A DNA stretch of 64,000 nucleotides from Anaerosporobacter faecicola (GCF_012070565.1 NZ_JAAQRO010000049.1:1-64000); one strand, 5' to 3'. Positions 16,904 through 26,396 are shown, numbered from the stretch's first letter. The notes: a model not told the origin generated them from the letters alone. A program made the numbers and translations.

Positions 16904-18352
16904 ATGAAAGAAAAATCATATCATATCAGAAAAAGCAGTTTAATTCGTTTTCTCCTTGGTTGTATCATAATCGTTCTTGTCTATGTTGGAGCATTTACCA
17001 TATCCTATCGTCGATATACAAAACAAGATTATGAACGTTTTTATAATAATGCGCGAATCCTAGTAAATGAACAGTACCAAGAACGAATCAAGAGGGAAGA
17101 AGGAACAGAGAATGCTCGTAAAGAGAAGCAGAGTGAGGGAAAAGCAGATACGCCATACTGTATCTTGAATCTACAAGGAAAGGTAACAGAGGTATGGGAC
17201 AATACCTATTATGCACTTGGAGAACAGGTGAATCTACAAGAAGTACTGATGTATGATGCCTCTTTTGCTTCACAGCATCAGGAAATAACCAAAGTAACAT
17301 TTCCTTTAATGGAAGAGCAGACAACAACAGGGTATGTCATTTATTTTCTAAAGACAAGCGACGTATGGAAAAGCACGAGAGGACAGCGGGCATGGCAAAT
17401 CATCAAACCATTTGCCTTTGCAACAGGGGTGTTGCTCTTGTTCCTTGTATATGGTATCTATTATTTTGTAGTGAAAATCCGCAAACCGATTAATCTGATC
17501 AGTGAATCTGCACATGCTATCATCGAAGGAAACTATGATAGGCAGGTATTGAAGATGCATAGTGGGGATTGGCAAGGAGATGAGGTTGATCAGCTCGTTT
17601 ATGTATTTGAATTAATGCGTGACGAACTAAAAGACCGACAGGAGAGGGAAGAGAAGTTAAAACAATCCCAAAAAGAGTTGATTTCCTGTATCTCACATGA
17701 TCTGAAAACACCAATCTCGACCATTAAAGCATATAGTGAAGGAATCCGAGATGGTTTGGCGAAGAATCCAGAGAAACAAAGAAATTATGCAGAAGTAATC
17801 GTGAGAAAGAGTGAAATTTTGTCACAAATGATCAGTGATTTGTTAGACCATTCCAATGCAGAGCTGAATGAATTGAAGATTTACAAGGAAGAAGTTTATA
17901 TGCGATTATACCTGAAACGAACGCTGGAAGAGATGGAACCCTATGTACGAAAACAGGGTATTTCCTTTACCTATGAGAATATGAAAGAAGACGTTCTTGT
18001 TAATATGGATGAGAGAAGAATTACACAAGTTTTGTATAATCTTGTGGAAAATGCAATGAAATACATGGATAAAGAAGTTGGAAGGATTCATCTGCGTTGT
18101 TGGTATGATGCAGGGGAAAAATCCATAGGAATTATGGTGCAGGACAATGGAAGTGGAATCCGTATGGAAGATATTCCTTATGTATTCAACCGCTTCTTTC
18201 GCGGAGAAAAATCTCGTAATATGAGCGTTCCAGGGTGTGGATTAGGATTGTCCATCTGCAAATACATCGTAGAGCAGCATGGAGGAACCATCACCTGTAA
18301 CAGCAGGCGTGGAGAAGGTACAGAATTCTATGTGACAATAAAAACGGAATAA
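16904..18352 (+). CDS. Membrane sensor histidine kinase paired with the upstream OmpR regulator
   Basis: 482 residues. Helices at about 14-35 and 165-188 flank an extracytoplasmic sensor domain of roughly 130 residues with no family I recognise. HAMP follows (about 190-245), then HisKA with the phospho-histidine in CISHDLKTPISTIKAYSEG (about H264), and a HATPase with N box NLVENAMKY, G1 VQDNGSGI and G2 GCGLGLSICKYI. The operon is two genes, closed by a terminator. The signal is unknown. Confidence 0.9.
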   Translation: MKEKSYHIRKSSLIRFLLGCIIIVLVYVGAFTISYRRYTKQDYERFYNNARILVNEQYQERIKREEGTENARKEKQSEGKADTPYCILNLQGKVTEVWDNTYYALGEQVNLQEVLMYDASFASQHQEITKVTFPLMEEQTTTGYVIYFLKTSDVWKSTRGQRAWQIIKPFAFATGVLLLFLVYGIYYFVVKIRKPINLISESAHAIIEGNYDRQVLKMHSGDWQGDEVDQLVYVFELMRDELKDRQEREEKLKQSQKELISCISHDLKTPISTIKAYSEGIRDGLAKNPEKQRNYAEVIVRKSEILSQMISDLLDHSNAELNELKIYKEEVYMRLYLKRTLEEMEPYVRKQGISFTYENMKEDVLVNMDERRITQVLYNLVENAMKYMDKEVGRIHLRCWYDAGEKSIGIMVQDNGSGIRMEDIPYVFNRFFRGEKSRNMSVPGCGLGLSICKYIVEQHGGTITCNSRRGEGTEFYVTIKTE

Positions 18353-18368
18353 TTATGGAGATATGTAT

Positions 18369-18416
18369 GCCGAGATTATATGGAGAGGAATCATCTATAT
18401 AATCCGGCTTTTTTAT
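18369..18416 (+). terminator. Terminator after the first two-component operon
   Basis: GCCGAGATTATA pairs with TATAATCCGGC with one bulged base, and a T6 run follows at about 18410-18415. It also separates this operon from the convergent dpaB. Confidence 0.7.
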
Positions 18417-18490
18417 ATAATCACAGCATAAAAATGTATTTGATCATGAAAGTTTTTTTGTGTAGATGAGAATGTACTTAAGCGGTGAAA

Positions 18491-19078
18491 TCAGAAAGGA
18501 GAGCGAATCACTGGTTGAAGTTGCTTCCCTTCCAATGCCATCTCGATGGTTGGAACAATCAAATCCGTATGAGCAATCATGGAGTTCGGCTTTTTCACCC
18601 AATCATCTTGCCCAAATGGTACAAAATAAATGTTCTTCGTATTCAACAGACTGCCAATATTCTTAAAATTCATTCCAAGGGCATCGTTGGTAGAGAGGGA
18701 GATTACAAGAGGTTTCCCGTTACGAATATGTCCCTTGGCTGCCATTAGTACAGGCGTATCCGTTATTCCGTTGCAGAATTTCGCTAAGGTATTTCCTGTG
18801 CAGGGAGCAATTACAAGGATGTCAATCATGTTCTTTGGACCAAGTGGCTCGGCATCTTCTATCGTAAGAATCGGTTCATTACCGGTGATTTCTGTAATCT
18901 GTTTCATATAATCAGCAGCTTTGCCAAATCGGCAGTCGATCGTCTGGGCATTATAGGAGAAGATTGGCTTTACTGTCCCATTGGCAGCGACAATTTCTTT
19001 TACTGCAGTTAGGATACGAGCATTGGTACAGAAGGAACCGGTAAATGCAACACCGATTGAAAGACCGGATAACGTCAT
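18491..19078 (-). CDS. dpaB: Dipicolinate synthase subunit B
   Basis: 195 residues, flavoprotein (Pfam Flavoprotein) fold as in SpoVFB. Key stretches are LSIGVAFTGSFCT, IDILVIAPCTGNTLAKFCNG, GITDTPVLMAAKGH and STNDALGMNFKNIG. With DpaA it oxidises dihydrodipicolinate to dipicolinic acid in the mother cell for the spore core. The ATG at 19078 matches the family start, but its upstream region has only GAAAGAAG. The frame extends to 19138 without conservation. It lies 69 bp downstream of dpaA in one operon. Confidence 0.92.
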   Translation of the reverse strand: MTLSGLSIGVAFTGSFCTNARILTAVKEIVAANGTVKPIFSYNAQTIDCRFGKAADYMKQITEITGNEPILTIEDAEPLGPKNMIDILVIAPCTGNTLAKFCNGITDTPVLMAAKGHIRNGKPLVISLSTNDALGMNFKNIGSLLNTKNIYFVPFGQDDWVKKPNSMIAHTDLIVPTIEMALEGKQLQPVIRSPF

Positions 19079-19147
19079 AGAATCACTTCTTTCTTTTCTA
19101 GATAACAGGCGGATTGATGAGGGGGGGCATCTATTCATTCATTACAG

Positions 19148-20020
19148 CTAGCACGTATGGTTTGTAATTGATAGAACAATGGAATTCAGTATATCAGCAG
19201 ATGTCTCTGGAGCATATTTTCCTGGTAGACCAAGGCAAAGGGAAGCACGAATTCCGTATTGTTTACAAGCATCAAAGTTAGTGCCACCTGGTTTGGAGGC
19301 AATATCGATTATGATTGTGTTCTTATTAAGCAATTTAATCAACGGTTCCTTAAGAATTTGTTCTGGAATCGTATTGAATATAAATGTATACGAATGAATG
19401 GAACTGGATAGATCTTTTAATGGAAGTGTTTGAAAACCAAGGGAATCCGCATATGCAAGCGATTCTTCACTTCGGGCACAAACCGTAGTATGTGCATGTA
19501 ATCCTTTGAGCTTATCGGCTAGGACTTTCGCACATCGTCCGTACCCTAATACAAGGCAGGAACTACCATGAAGATTAACGGTACTTTGTCGAATAGCTTC
19601 TGCAATGGTACCTTCTGCTGTTGCAATAGCGTTTTTTATACTCACTGTTTCCAAATCCATTAGGTCGTAGCACGGAATATTTTTTTCTTTACAGGCTTCT
19701 CTGATGCAAGGTAGAACAACACCACCAAAGAAGATATGGTTTGAATTGAGATTTTTGATTAGATTTGCTACCGTCAGATCAGCGTAGTCCTGTTCACTGG
19801 TTATGTGCTCCTTATCGTGAGAGATTGGTACTGGACATACAATGATATTTCCGAAATTTAGTGCAGATTTTAAGGAAGAAGCTCTGTAGATCAAGTCATA
19901 TTGTTCTTCAATATCAAGTCCATATGTTGCAACAAGATAGCCATTTGCAACTAATTTTTGAACCATATAACTTTGACGCAAATCTCCACCTAAGAATACG
20001 ATACGTTGCGTTTCTTTCAT
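19148..20020 (-). CDS. dpaA: Dipicolinate synthase subunit A
   Basis: 290 residues, matching SpoVFA length. The N-terminal domain starts RIVFLGGDLRQSYMVQKL, and the NAD-binding Rossmann motif is SCLVLGYGRCAKVLADKL (usually GYGRCG; alanine here). It forms the oxidoreductase half of dipicolinate synthase. First gene of the dpaAB operon; AGGGGGT precedes the ATG. A sigma-K promoter match lies upstream, consistent with late mother-cell expression and with sigK in the same window. Confidence 0.93.
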   Translation of the reverse strand: MKETQRIVFLGGDLRQSYMVQKLVANGYLVATYGLDIEEQYDLIYRASSLKSALNFGNIIVCPVPISHDKEHITSEQDYADLTVANLIKNLNSNHIFFGGVVLPCIREACKEKNIPCYDLMDLETVSIKNAIATAEGTIAEAIRQSTVNLHGSSCLVLGYGRCAKVLADKLKGLHAHTTVCARSEESLAYADSLGFQTLPLKDLSSSIHSYTFIFNTIPEQILKEPLIKLLNKNTIIIDIASKPGGTNFDACKQYGIRASLCLGLPGKYAPETSADILNSIVLSITNHTC

Positions 20021-20053
20021 GATTACCCCCTCATGGAATGCTTCTTTATGTAT

Positions 20054-20081
20054 TAATATATGAATTTTATATGGAGTTGTG
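20054..20081 (-). promoter_or_regulatory. Sigma-K-type promoter of dpaAB
   Basis: On the minus strand the sequence has CAC at the -35 position (20079-20081), a 16-bp spacer, and CATATATTA at -10 (20054-20062). That fits the sigma-K pattern AC-N16-CATAnnnTA. It lies 33 bp before the dpaA start. In Bacillus the equivalent spoVF operon is sigma-K dependent. Confidence 0.65.
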
Positions 20082-20204
20082 AGGAAAAACTAAAACTGAT
20101 CTTCGGCTGGAAAACTTCAGATGTGCAATGTAGGTGTAGGTATTTGTACGCACCTCATTTTTGAAAAATACAGGATTAATTGTAATTCTATTCTACATTT
20201 GTAG

Positions 20205-20233
20205 TTGACACTCTATATTATTAAAGATATAAT
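20205..20233 (+). promoter_or_regulatory. Consensus sigma-A promoter of the chemoreceptor gene
   Basis: TTGACA (20205-20210), exactly 17 bp, and TATAAT (20228-20233). Both hexamers are perfect. The coding start is 48 bp downstream. Confidence 0.8.
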
Positions 20234-20280
20234 GCCTATATATTTCATAAGGATAAACTACATAGAAAAGGAGTAATTTT

Positions 20281-22281
20281 ATGTACAAAAATAAAAGATC
20301 AACGATTCGCAGAAAATTGTCAATTAAAGTAGGAATTTTAGTTACAATTATGATGGCTGTTTTAGGTGGATTAGGTCTTTATTCACTTAGAACAATAATT
20401 CAATCAAGAAACGAAGAACAGATTAATGCGCAAGCGGATTCATATAATCATTCTATTGAGGGATGGGTTAATGGTATATTAAATGAAGTTAATACTGTTT
20501 ATTCCTCTTTAAAAAATACAGATTTATATAACAATAAAAAAGAAATGTTAGAATATCTAAAAAAGGTTACCTTAGATATGGATAAGAATATTCCACTAGG
20601 AATGTATGTTGGTACGGAAGACGGGCAATATTATGATCCAACAGGATTTGAACCAGATGACAACTATATTGTTAAGGAAAGAACCTGGTTTCTTGAGGGG
20701 AAAAAGTATGACACGATGACATTTGGTTCACCTTATTATGGAACTTATGGAGATAATATGTATGCGAATATGGTCAGTGCATCAGCTAAATTAGATGATA
20801 ATACAGTACTATCAACGGATATCGTATTAGAAGATATACTTAAGCAGGTGACTAATCTTGATGTAATGGGTGAGGGATATGGGGTCCTTATCGATAAGCA
20901 AACAGGTTTTGTTGTAGCTCATAAGAACCCAGAATTTGTTGGTAAAGAAGTGAAGGAATTAAATGATTCATTTCTTCAAAGCCTTTTTGATAAAAGAGAT
21001 AATGTTGAGGAGGTGATGGAGTTATCTGACAATGGAACTCCTTATCTTATCAAACTTACTGCTGTTAAAGGTACCAATTGGGTGCTTGCAACCTGTGCAC
21101 AAAAAAGAGTGTTATTTAAAGAATTATATACCATGGTAGCTATCTTAATTAGTATAGTAGTAGTCTTTATTTTAATAACGGTTGTACTCGTGTCGTTACA
21201 GGTAAAAGTTATTACAACACCATTGAATGGCTTAACGAACATCATTACGGAAATTACCCAAGGAAACTTTACGGTTGTCCCCGATGCAAAGGGGAATGAT
21301 GAAATAACGGTCATGACAAAAGCTTTATCTTCCTTTATCGAAATGATGCAAAAAACCATTAAGGAATTGAAACAAGTTACTTATGTGCTAAATGATGAAT
21401 CAAAATCTAGTGAAAATGTTTCAAATGAAATTAATTTGTCTGTAAGTTCAGAGACGGAAGCAATGAAACAATTAAATGTTATTGTTGAGGAATTAGCTCG
21501 ATCAGTAGAAGAAATTGCAAACGATGCAACCGCTTTAGCGAATACAGTATCAGAAGTGAACATAGAAAGTTCTAGTGCGATGGATATGATTCAAGAGACA
21601 GTTAGCGCTACAAATAGTGGGAAAAATGCAATTAATCAAGTAACTGTAAAGATGGATACCATTGATGAAACAATGAAGAATCTAGATCGAGTAGTAAAAG
21701 AAGTTGGAGAATCCTCAAAAGAAATTAATAGCATTACAGCAATGATTGGGGAAGTTGCTTCTCAGACTAATTTATTAGCACTCAATGCAAGCATAGAAGC
21801 AGCAAGAGCAGGTGAAGCAGGAAAAGGATTTGCGGTTGTTGCTAGCGAGATAGGAAGTCTTGCAAATGCATGTGAAAGTGCGGTAAAAAAGATCGAGGAA
21901 TTAATCTCAAGAGTGACAAATCAAGTACAGGATGTTGTTATAATAACGGAGGAATCGGTAGAGGATATCTCACAGAGTAGAGAATTGGTAAATCATACAT
22001 TAGATACCTTTATGAATATATACAAAAAAGTAAATGATACGAATGCTAAAATAGAGGTTGTAACACGTAAAATGCAAGAAGTGGATAAAGTAGCTACAAA
22101 TATGGCTGCAATTACGCAGGAACAATCCGCAGGAACGGAGGAGATTCTTGCTACTTCGGAAAGTGTTTACGGTCAATCGAAAGTGATTTCCGAAAACACG
22201 GAATTATTAAAAGATACAGCAAGTAAATTGAATGTTAGTGCGGCTGCCATTCATGATCGTATTAAATTATTTAAAATCTAA
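20281..22281 (+). CDS. Methyl-accepting chemotaxis protein with extracellular Cache sensor
   Basis: 666 residues. Helix 1 (about 16-36), an extracellular dCache-type ligand domain (about 37-280), helix 2 (283-305), HAMP (about 306-360), then a long coiled-coil signalling domain. The highly conserved hairpin tip reads [20 protein letters not shown] followed by [18 protein letters not shown] (near residue 492), where CheA and CheW bind. This links the cell to chemotaxis although no che genes lie nearby. It is a single-gene unit, with a perfect promoter before it and a terminator after it. Confidence 0.93.
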   Translation: MYKNKRSTIRRKLSIKVGILVTIMMAVLGGLGLYSLRTIIQSRNEEQINAQADSYNHSIEGWVNGILNEVNTVYSSLKNTDLYNNKKEMLEYLKKVTLDMDKNIPLGMYVGTEDGQYYDPTGFEPDDNYIVKERTWFLEGKKYDTMTFGSPYYGTYGDNMYANMVSASAKLDDNTVLSTDIVLEDILKQVTNLDVMGEGYGVLIDKQTGFVVAHKNPEFVGKEVKELNDSFLQSLFDKRDNVEEVMELSDNGTPYLIKLTAVKGTNWVLATCAQKRVLFKELYTMVAILISIVVVFILITVVLVSLQVKVITTPLNGLTNIITEITQGNFTVVPDAKGNDEITVMTKALSSFIEMMQKTIKELKQVTYVLNDESKSSENVSNEINLSVSSETEAMKQLNVIVEELARSVEEIANDATALANTVSEVNIESSSAMDMIQETVSATNSGKNAINQVTVKMDTIDETMKNLDRVVKEVGESSKEINSITAMIGEVASQTNLLALNASIEAARAGEAGKGFAVVASEIGSLANACESAVKKIEELISRVTNQVQDVVIITEESVEDISQSRELVNHTLDTFMNIYKKVNDTNAKIEVVTRKMQEVDKVATNMAAITQEQSAGTEEILATSESVYGQSKVISENTELLKDTASKLNVSAAAIHDRIKLFKI

Positions 22282-22314
22282 GTTTATAGATAGGAAAACA
22301 CCTAATAAATCTTT

Positions 22315-22347
22315 CTGCCACCAGATTTAAATTTGGTGGCAGTTTTT
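22315..22347 (+). terminator. Terminator after the chemoreceptor gene
   Basis: CTGCCACCAGATTT and AAATTTGGTGGCAG form a perfect 14-bp palindromic stem, followed by TTTTT. Confidence 0.85.
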
Positions 22348-22552
22348 ATGCTACATAAACATTGCATTTCGTCTTACAAAGTAGCTTCTCGCTTTACAAG
22401 TTACTATAGACATTCTTTTGATAATAAAACGACAAATGTTTTCTTGTAAGAACAAGAATTATTTTCAACTACAGAAATTACTATGTTTTCAACGTGTAAT
22501 AATTGGAGGTGTTTCGTAGTGAAAATCAGAGAAGGAGATTGAAATAGGACTA

Positions 22553-22581
22553 TTGGATTACATTTTAAATTGTGGTACAAT
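22553..22581 (+). promoter_or_regulatory. Candidate promoter of the zinc-ribbon protein gene
   Basis: TTGGAT (22553-22558), 17 bp, TACAAT (22576-22581). The coding start is 73 bp downstream. The region 22348-22552 holds no other feature that I can see. Confidence 0.5.
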
Positions 22582-22653
22582 ATGATGCAAGGGTCAAATG
22601 GTCAGATTGAACACACAAACGAGGAAAATTGTAGATCAGGGAGGATGACATAT

Positions 22654-23220
22654 ATGGGAGAACAGTTCGATGAGGGTGGAATGAAATACTGCCCAAGTTG
22701 TCGAAATATATTAGAATATCATGGAAGTGGAAGATATGAATGTTTATTGTGTTGTACGCATGTGGTAGTTTTGGACAAAGATCCAGACATTTACTATGAG
22801 ATTCCATTTACACAAGAAGAAAGAGAAGCCTATTATCTAGCGAGAAAAGAAGGAATACGGAATCGCGTATTCTTTGAGAGAGAACGAGAACGAGAGGTGA
22901 AGAAGAAAGAGGCTGTTCAAAATGAACGATTTGGTGTACAACCGATAGAGAATAAGAATGAAGTATTTCGGTCATTTATGACGATGACACAGGATACAGA
23001 TGAACCGGTTAAAACGGAGCAAGAAGAAAAGCAAGAAGAAAAGCATGAAGAAGTGTCACCATATAGGAAATGCACAATCTGTGGAAAAGCAATCAAATCA
23101 GGTTCCTATTGCAAAGAATGTACCTTTGAACAGATCAAGAAGATGCAACGGAAAGATTTAATGCATGGAAGGAGTACCGATAATTATGGGAACATGCGGT
23201 ACAAAGGGTATCGTGATTAA
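22654..23220 (+). CDS. Hypothetical protein with two zinc-ribbon-like cysteine clusters
   Basis: 188 residues. The N-terminus has CPSC...CLLC (about residues 12-31), and the C-terminal part has CTIC...YCKEC (about 146-161). Each is spaced like a zinc ribbon. The middle is a long charged stretch rich in Glu, Lys and Arg (for example EREREREVKKKE), probably helical. There is no signal peptide. The ATG at 22654 is chosen because CAGGGAGG ends 9 bases upstream; the ATG at 22645 abuts that site. Zinc-ribbon adaptor or RNA-binding roles are possible, but nothing in the context decides. Confidence 0.7.
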   Translation: MGEQFDEGGMKYCPSCRNILEYHGSGRYECLLCCTHVVVLDKDPDIYYEIPFTQEEREAYYLARKEGIRNRVFFEREREREVKKKEAVQNERFGVQPIENKNEVFRSFMTMTQDTDEPVKTEQEEKQEEKHEEVSPYRKCTICGKAIKSGSYCKECTFEQIKKMQRKDLMHGRSTDNYGNMRYKGYRD

Positions 23221-23249
23221 TTGCTATAGAAAAAAATGGTTTAAAATGC

Positions 23250-23277
23250 TTGACAATTGCTACCAATATGGTAAAAT
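23250..23277 (+). promoter_or_regulatory. Promoter of the leader transcript upstream of rsgA
   Basis: TTGACA (23250-23255), 16 bp, TAAAAT (23272-23277). The next long coding region starts more than 400 bp downstream, so this promoter drives a long leader or an independent small RNA. Confidence 0.6.
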
Positions 23278-23409
23278 AGCTTAGTAAAAGTAATGATAGA
23301 AATCTTATTACTATAATTTATGTTAATAGGATTGTATAAGAATGTAGGAGATACAGTATCGAAAAGAACATGTATCATCGTACATAAGAACGAAAGGAGA
23401 TATGTAATT

Positions 23410-23454
23410 ATGATGAATTTGATGAGAAAGAATAGAATGGTGAGCAGCAAATAA
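23410..23454 (+). CDS. 14-codon leader ORF upstream of rsgA
   Basis: ATG ATG AAT TTG ATG ... TAA encodes MMNLMRKNRMVSSK and is preceded by GAAAGGAGA 7 bases upstream, a convincing ribosome site. It sits between a sigma-A promoter and an intrinsic terminator, the layout of a leader peptide. Four methionines in 14 codons are striking, but no regulatory mechanism can be shown from one sequence. Confidence 0.4.
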   Translation: MMNLMRKNRMVSSK

Positions 23455-23567
23455 TTGCATATAGACTCGATACGTATGTATCGATGAGAATCCTTTTTCG
23501 TGTCAATAAAAAGTGAAGGAAGCTTGTTTCAATTTGTGTTGGAGCAAAGCTTTTTTGAATATTGAAA

Positions 23568-23594
23568 AACACGTTAATAAGGCGTGTTTTTTTT
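23568..23594 (+). terminator. Intrinsic terminator in the leader before rsgA
   Basis: AACACG and CGTGTT form a short stem around 9 bases, followed by a T-run to 23594. An upstream TGTGTT (about 23535-23540) could pair with the AACAC arm instead and open the terminator. That gives a possible attenuator, or simply the end of a small RNA of about 310 nt. Confidence 0.6.
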
Positions 23595-23938
23595 GTACTC
23601 TTTTTTAGGCATCGTATTGAGAAAAAAGGCATTATTGCTGTATTAAATCGGTAAGAATTAAGGGAAAAAAGTATAATAAAAAAATGACAAGAGGGGAGAA
23701 GCATACTTAAATGAGAACGAGATTTAAGCAGATTTTCATAAGGAATCGAAACATTGGTATAACAAAAATAGTCGGGGTGAACGATGGAAACGAATTAAAT
23801 AAATTAAAAAGCAAAACAAACAAAGAAAACGAATTAAGTGAAGTAAGTGAATCTAAAAGAGAATACGGATCAAGTAAATTATGTGAATCAAAAGGAGGAA
23901 ACGTAGTAAGTAGAACAGGAAAAAGGGGAGACAGAATA

Positions 23939-25108
23939 ATGACAGAATTTCTAGAGAATCCAGATATACACCAAAACGAAAAATTACAAGAAAATCAAAT
24001 CATAAATAGGAAAGAGTGTGAACGAATGATGAGTACAATAACAATAAATGAAACAACAAATGCAATCATGAATTTTCAATATGGTTTTCGTAAAGAAGAC
24101 AAAGAAGAAGCAATGCGTTACTTGAAAGAGGAACGGATTCAGGAAAAATTAATACCAGCAAGAGTAACCCAAGTTCATCGGGAAAGATACCTTATATTAA
24201 GTGAGTTCGGGGAAAGTGGAGCAAAATTGAAAGGCTCCGTATTCTATAATGGAGAGAATAATCCACAGTATCCTGCAGTAGGCGATTATGTAATGATTCA
24301 GTATAATCCACAGGGGGATTCGGTAATCTACACCGTATTACCACGGAGATCCTATTTCTCAAGACTTGATCCATCTACCCATCAGACAGAGCAGTTGATT
24401 GCAACGAACTTTGATTATGTATTTATCATGGTATCCTTAAATCATAATTTTAGCACGGGAAGGATTGAACGATATGTAACCGCTGCATGGCAAAGTGGTG
24501 CAACACCTGTAGTTGTATTAACCAAAGCAGATTTGGTGGAAGATGTGTGGAAGTACATTAGTCAGGCAAGTTTAGTAGCACCAGGTGTAGAAGTGGTCGC
24601 CATCAGTGCTCTAAAGAATCAAGGTATGGAAGATTTGAAACGCTTTGTGTGTATTGGGAAAACCATTGTGTTTCTTGGATCTTCAGGTATTGGTAAATCG
24701 ACTTTAGTAAATGCCTTGGCAGGGGAAGAAATCATGAATACCAATGGAATCCGGGAAGAGGACAGCAAAGGATATCATACCACCACTCATCGTCAGATGA
24801 TTGAGTTGAAAAATGGTGCCATGATTATTGATACGCCAGGAATGCGTGAATTAGGAATGTGGGAGGTCAAAGAAGGATTAAAAGAATCTTTTGCTGACGT
24901 GGAAGAATTAGTGGAACAATGTAGATTTCATGATTGTACCCATGGAAATGAACCAGGATGTGCTGTAAGAGTAGCATTAGAGGAGGGGACATTAAGTGAA
25001 AAACGATTTAAAAACTATGTGAAATTACAAAAAGAGTCAAAGATGCGGGAACAAAAGGAAGCATTAAGACAATCTCGGCTCGATCGAAGTCGTAGAAGAA
25101 AAATTTAG
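23939..25108 (+). CDS. rsgA: Ribosome small-subunit-dependent GTPase A (circularly permuted GTPase)
   Basis: 389 residues from the ATG at 23939, which has AAAAGGGGAG 8 bases upstream. After an OB-fold, the GTPase motifs come in permuted order: G4 TKAD, G5 near AISAL, G1 GSSGIGKST, G2 region TTTH, and G3 DTPGMRE. A C-terminal zinc site CRFHDCTHGNEPGC ends the protein. RsgA checks 30S subunit maturation. The conserved part begins near 24060. Alternative starts are ATGs at 24026/24029 (weak ribosome site) and 23711 (GGGGAG 12 bases upstream), which would add a Ser/Lys/Glu-rich, low-complexity extension. Function is firm; the exact start is not. Confidence 0.88.
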   Translation: MTEFLENPDIHQNEKLQENQIINRKECERMMSTITINETTNAIMNFQYGFRKEDKEEAMRYLKEERIQEKLIPARVTQVHRERYLILSEFGESGAKLKGSVFYNGENNPQYPAVGDYVMIQYNPQGDSVIYTVLPRRSYFSRLDPSTHQTEQLIATNFDYVFIMVSLNHNFSTGRIERYVTAAWQSGATPVVVLTKADLVEDVWKYISQASLVAPGVEVVAISALKNQGMEDLKRFVCIGKTIVFLGSSGIGKSTLVNALAGEEIMNTNGIREEDSKGYHTTTHRQMIELKNGAMIIDTPGMRELGMWEVKEGLKESFADVEELVEQCRFHDCTHGNEPGCAVRVALEEGTLSEKRFKNYVKLQKESKMREQKEALRQSRLDRSRRRKI

Positions 25109-25171
25109 AAAATTAGTTAATTTCACGAAGTTTTCTAATGAATCATTAAGAAAATGTTAAAGTTTGCACAC

Positions 25172-25269
25172 TTGGATTTCAGATACAACTATGATAAAAT
25201 TGGGTTAGCTTATTGAGGATACGAGTGAATAAATCTTGTAGAAGTAACTTCAAGATTTGTGGATACTCG
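25172..25269 (+). promoter_or_regulatory. Promoter and structured 5' leader of the gtrA-like gene
   Basis: TTGGAT (25172-25177), 17 bp, TAAAAT (25195-25200). The leader then folds: CGAGT (25222-25226) pairs with ACTCG (25265-25269), enclosing AAATCTTG (25231-25238) paired with CAAGATTT (25251-25258). No T-run follows, and I recognise no known riboswitch. Confidence 0.45.
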
Positions 25270-25335
25270 AATGAACCTGATATAAAATGTGTTTTGTATA
25301 AGGACATTCGAAAATGATTGAATAAGGAAGGGCTT

Positions 25336-25812
25336 ATGAAATACAGTCAAGAAATGAACGTAACCAATGATTGGAAAGAAAAACGTAATCTTTTACAGGA
25401 AAAATTTCAGCGGTTTTGTGGAATTCTAATGCAGAAGGAAACAATCGCTTACATCATTGTAGGGACATTAACGACATGCGTGAATCTGGCTTCCTATTAT
25501 TGGTTCTGCAATATATGTGGAATTCAGAATTTGGTTTCGAATGCATTTGCATGGATCGTTGCAATGGTGTTCGCATATTTTGCTAATGCAAAATATGTTT
25601 TTAAACCTGCGAAGAAAAGTTTCATAGGGGAAATTGTACAATTGGGGAAATTTTTTACAGCTCGATTTATCTCTTTCTTGGTAGAAGAAGCAGCGATGTT
25701 TGTGTTTGTGGATCTTCTTTGCGTTAATAATATGCTGATCAAAGGCATTATGAACGTAGTTGTAGTGATCATTAATTATTATTTCAGTAAATTACTTGTG
25801 TTTAAGGATTAG
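25336..25812 (+). CDS. GtrA-family membrane protein
   Basis: 158 residues with four predicted helices (IAYIIVGTLTTCVNLASYYW, NAFAWIVAMVFAYFANAKYV, and two near the C-terminus). This matches the GtrA fold, which flips lipid-linked sugars for polysaccharide or teichoic acid glycosylation. The conserved FANAKYVF and NYYFSKLLVF ends are present. The ATG at 25336 follows AAGGAAGGG; the TTG at 25318 does not have a site. No glycosyltransferase lies next to it, so the sugar is unknown. Confidence 0.83.
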   Translation: MKYSQEMNVTNDWKEKRNLLQEKFQRFCGILMQKETIAYIIVGTLTTCVNLASYYWFCNICGIQNLVSNAFAWIVAMVFAYFANAKYVFKPAKKSFIGEIVQLGKFFTARFISFLVEEAAMFVFVDLLCVNNMLIKGIMNVVVVIINYYFSKLLVFKD

Positions 25813-25898
25813 TATTATCGTCAGCAAATACCTTTCTGCATGAACCAGTAAAGTATTAATGTCGCTTATACTAGGCGTCACACATGAAAAGAGGAACT

Positions 25899-26396
25899 AT
25901 GGAAATTGAAAAAAAGTATCGAGTAAAACAATTACCAAGTGATTTGGAACAGTACGAAAAAAAGGAACTGGAACAAGGATATTTGTGTACCAATCCAATT
26001 GTTCGAATTCGTCGTAGCAATGAGGATTATATTCTTACGTATAAATCCAAATTCGGACTAGAAGATAAGCGAGATAAAAACCTGTGTATCGCCAATGAAA
26101 TTGAAGTTATGTTAGGACAGGAAGGATATGAACATCTACGTACAAAAGTAGATGGACAATTGATTACGAAGACAAGATATTGTATTCCTCTTGGTGAGGG
26201 GTTAACTGCTGAGTTGGACCTATTCAAAGGGCAACTTGCGGGATTATATTTTGTAGAAGTGGAGTTTCCTGATGAAGAAACAGCAGAACGTTTTACTCCA
26301 CCAGATTGGTTCGGAACAGATGTAAGTAAGGATCGACGCTTTAAGAACAATTATTTATCGACTATTGATGGATATGAAAAATCGATGTTTGATTAA
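25899..26396 (+). CDS. CYTH-domain protein (triphosphate tunnel fold)
   Basis: 165 residues. It begins MEIEKKYRV, the diagnostic ExExK motif of the CYTH/triphosphate tunnel family, followed by alternating charged strand motifs (VRIRRS, YILTYKSK, ANEIEV, TAELDLF, VEVEFPDEE) that line the tunnel. Bacterial members hydrolyse inorganic triphosphate or bind nucleotides and polyphosphate in a metal-dependent way. The ATG at 25899 is chosen because it begins the motif and has AAGAGGA upstream. It is 86 bp after the gtrA-like gene, and a strong terminator follows. Confidence 0.87.
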   Translation: MEIEKKYRVKQLPSDLEQYEKKELEQGYLCTNPIVRIRRSNEDYILTYKSKFGLEDKRDKNLCIANEIEVMLGQEGYEHLRTKVDGQLITKTRYCIPLGEGLTAELDLFKGQLAGLYFVEVEFPDEETAERFTPPDWFGTDVSKDRRFKNNYLSTIDGYEKSMFD

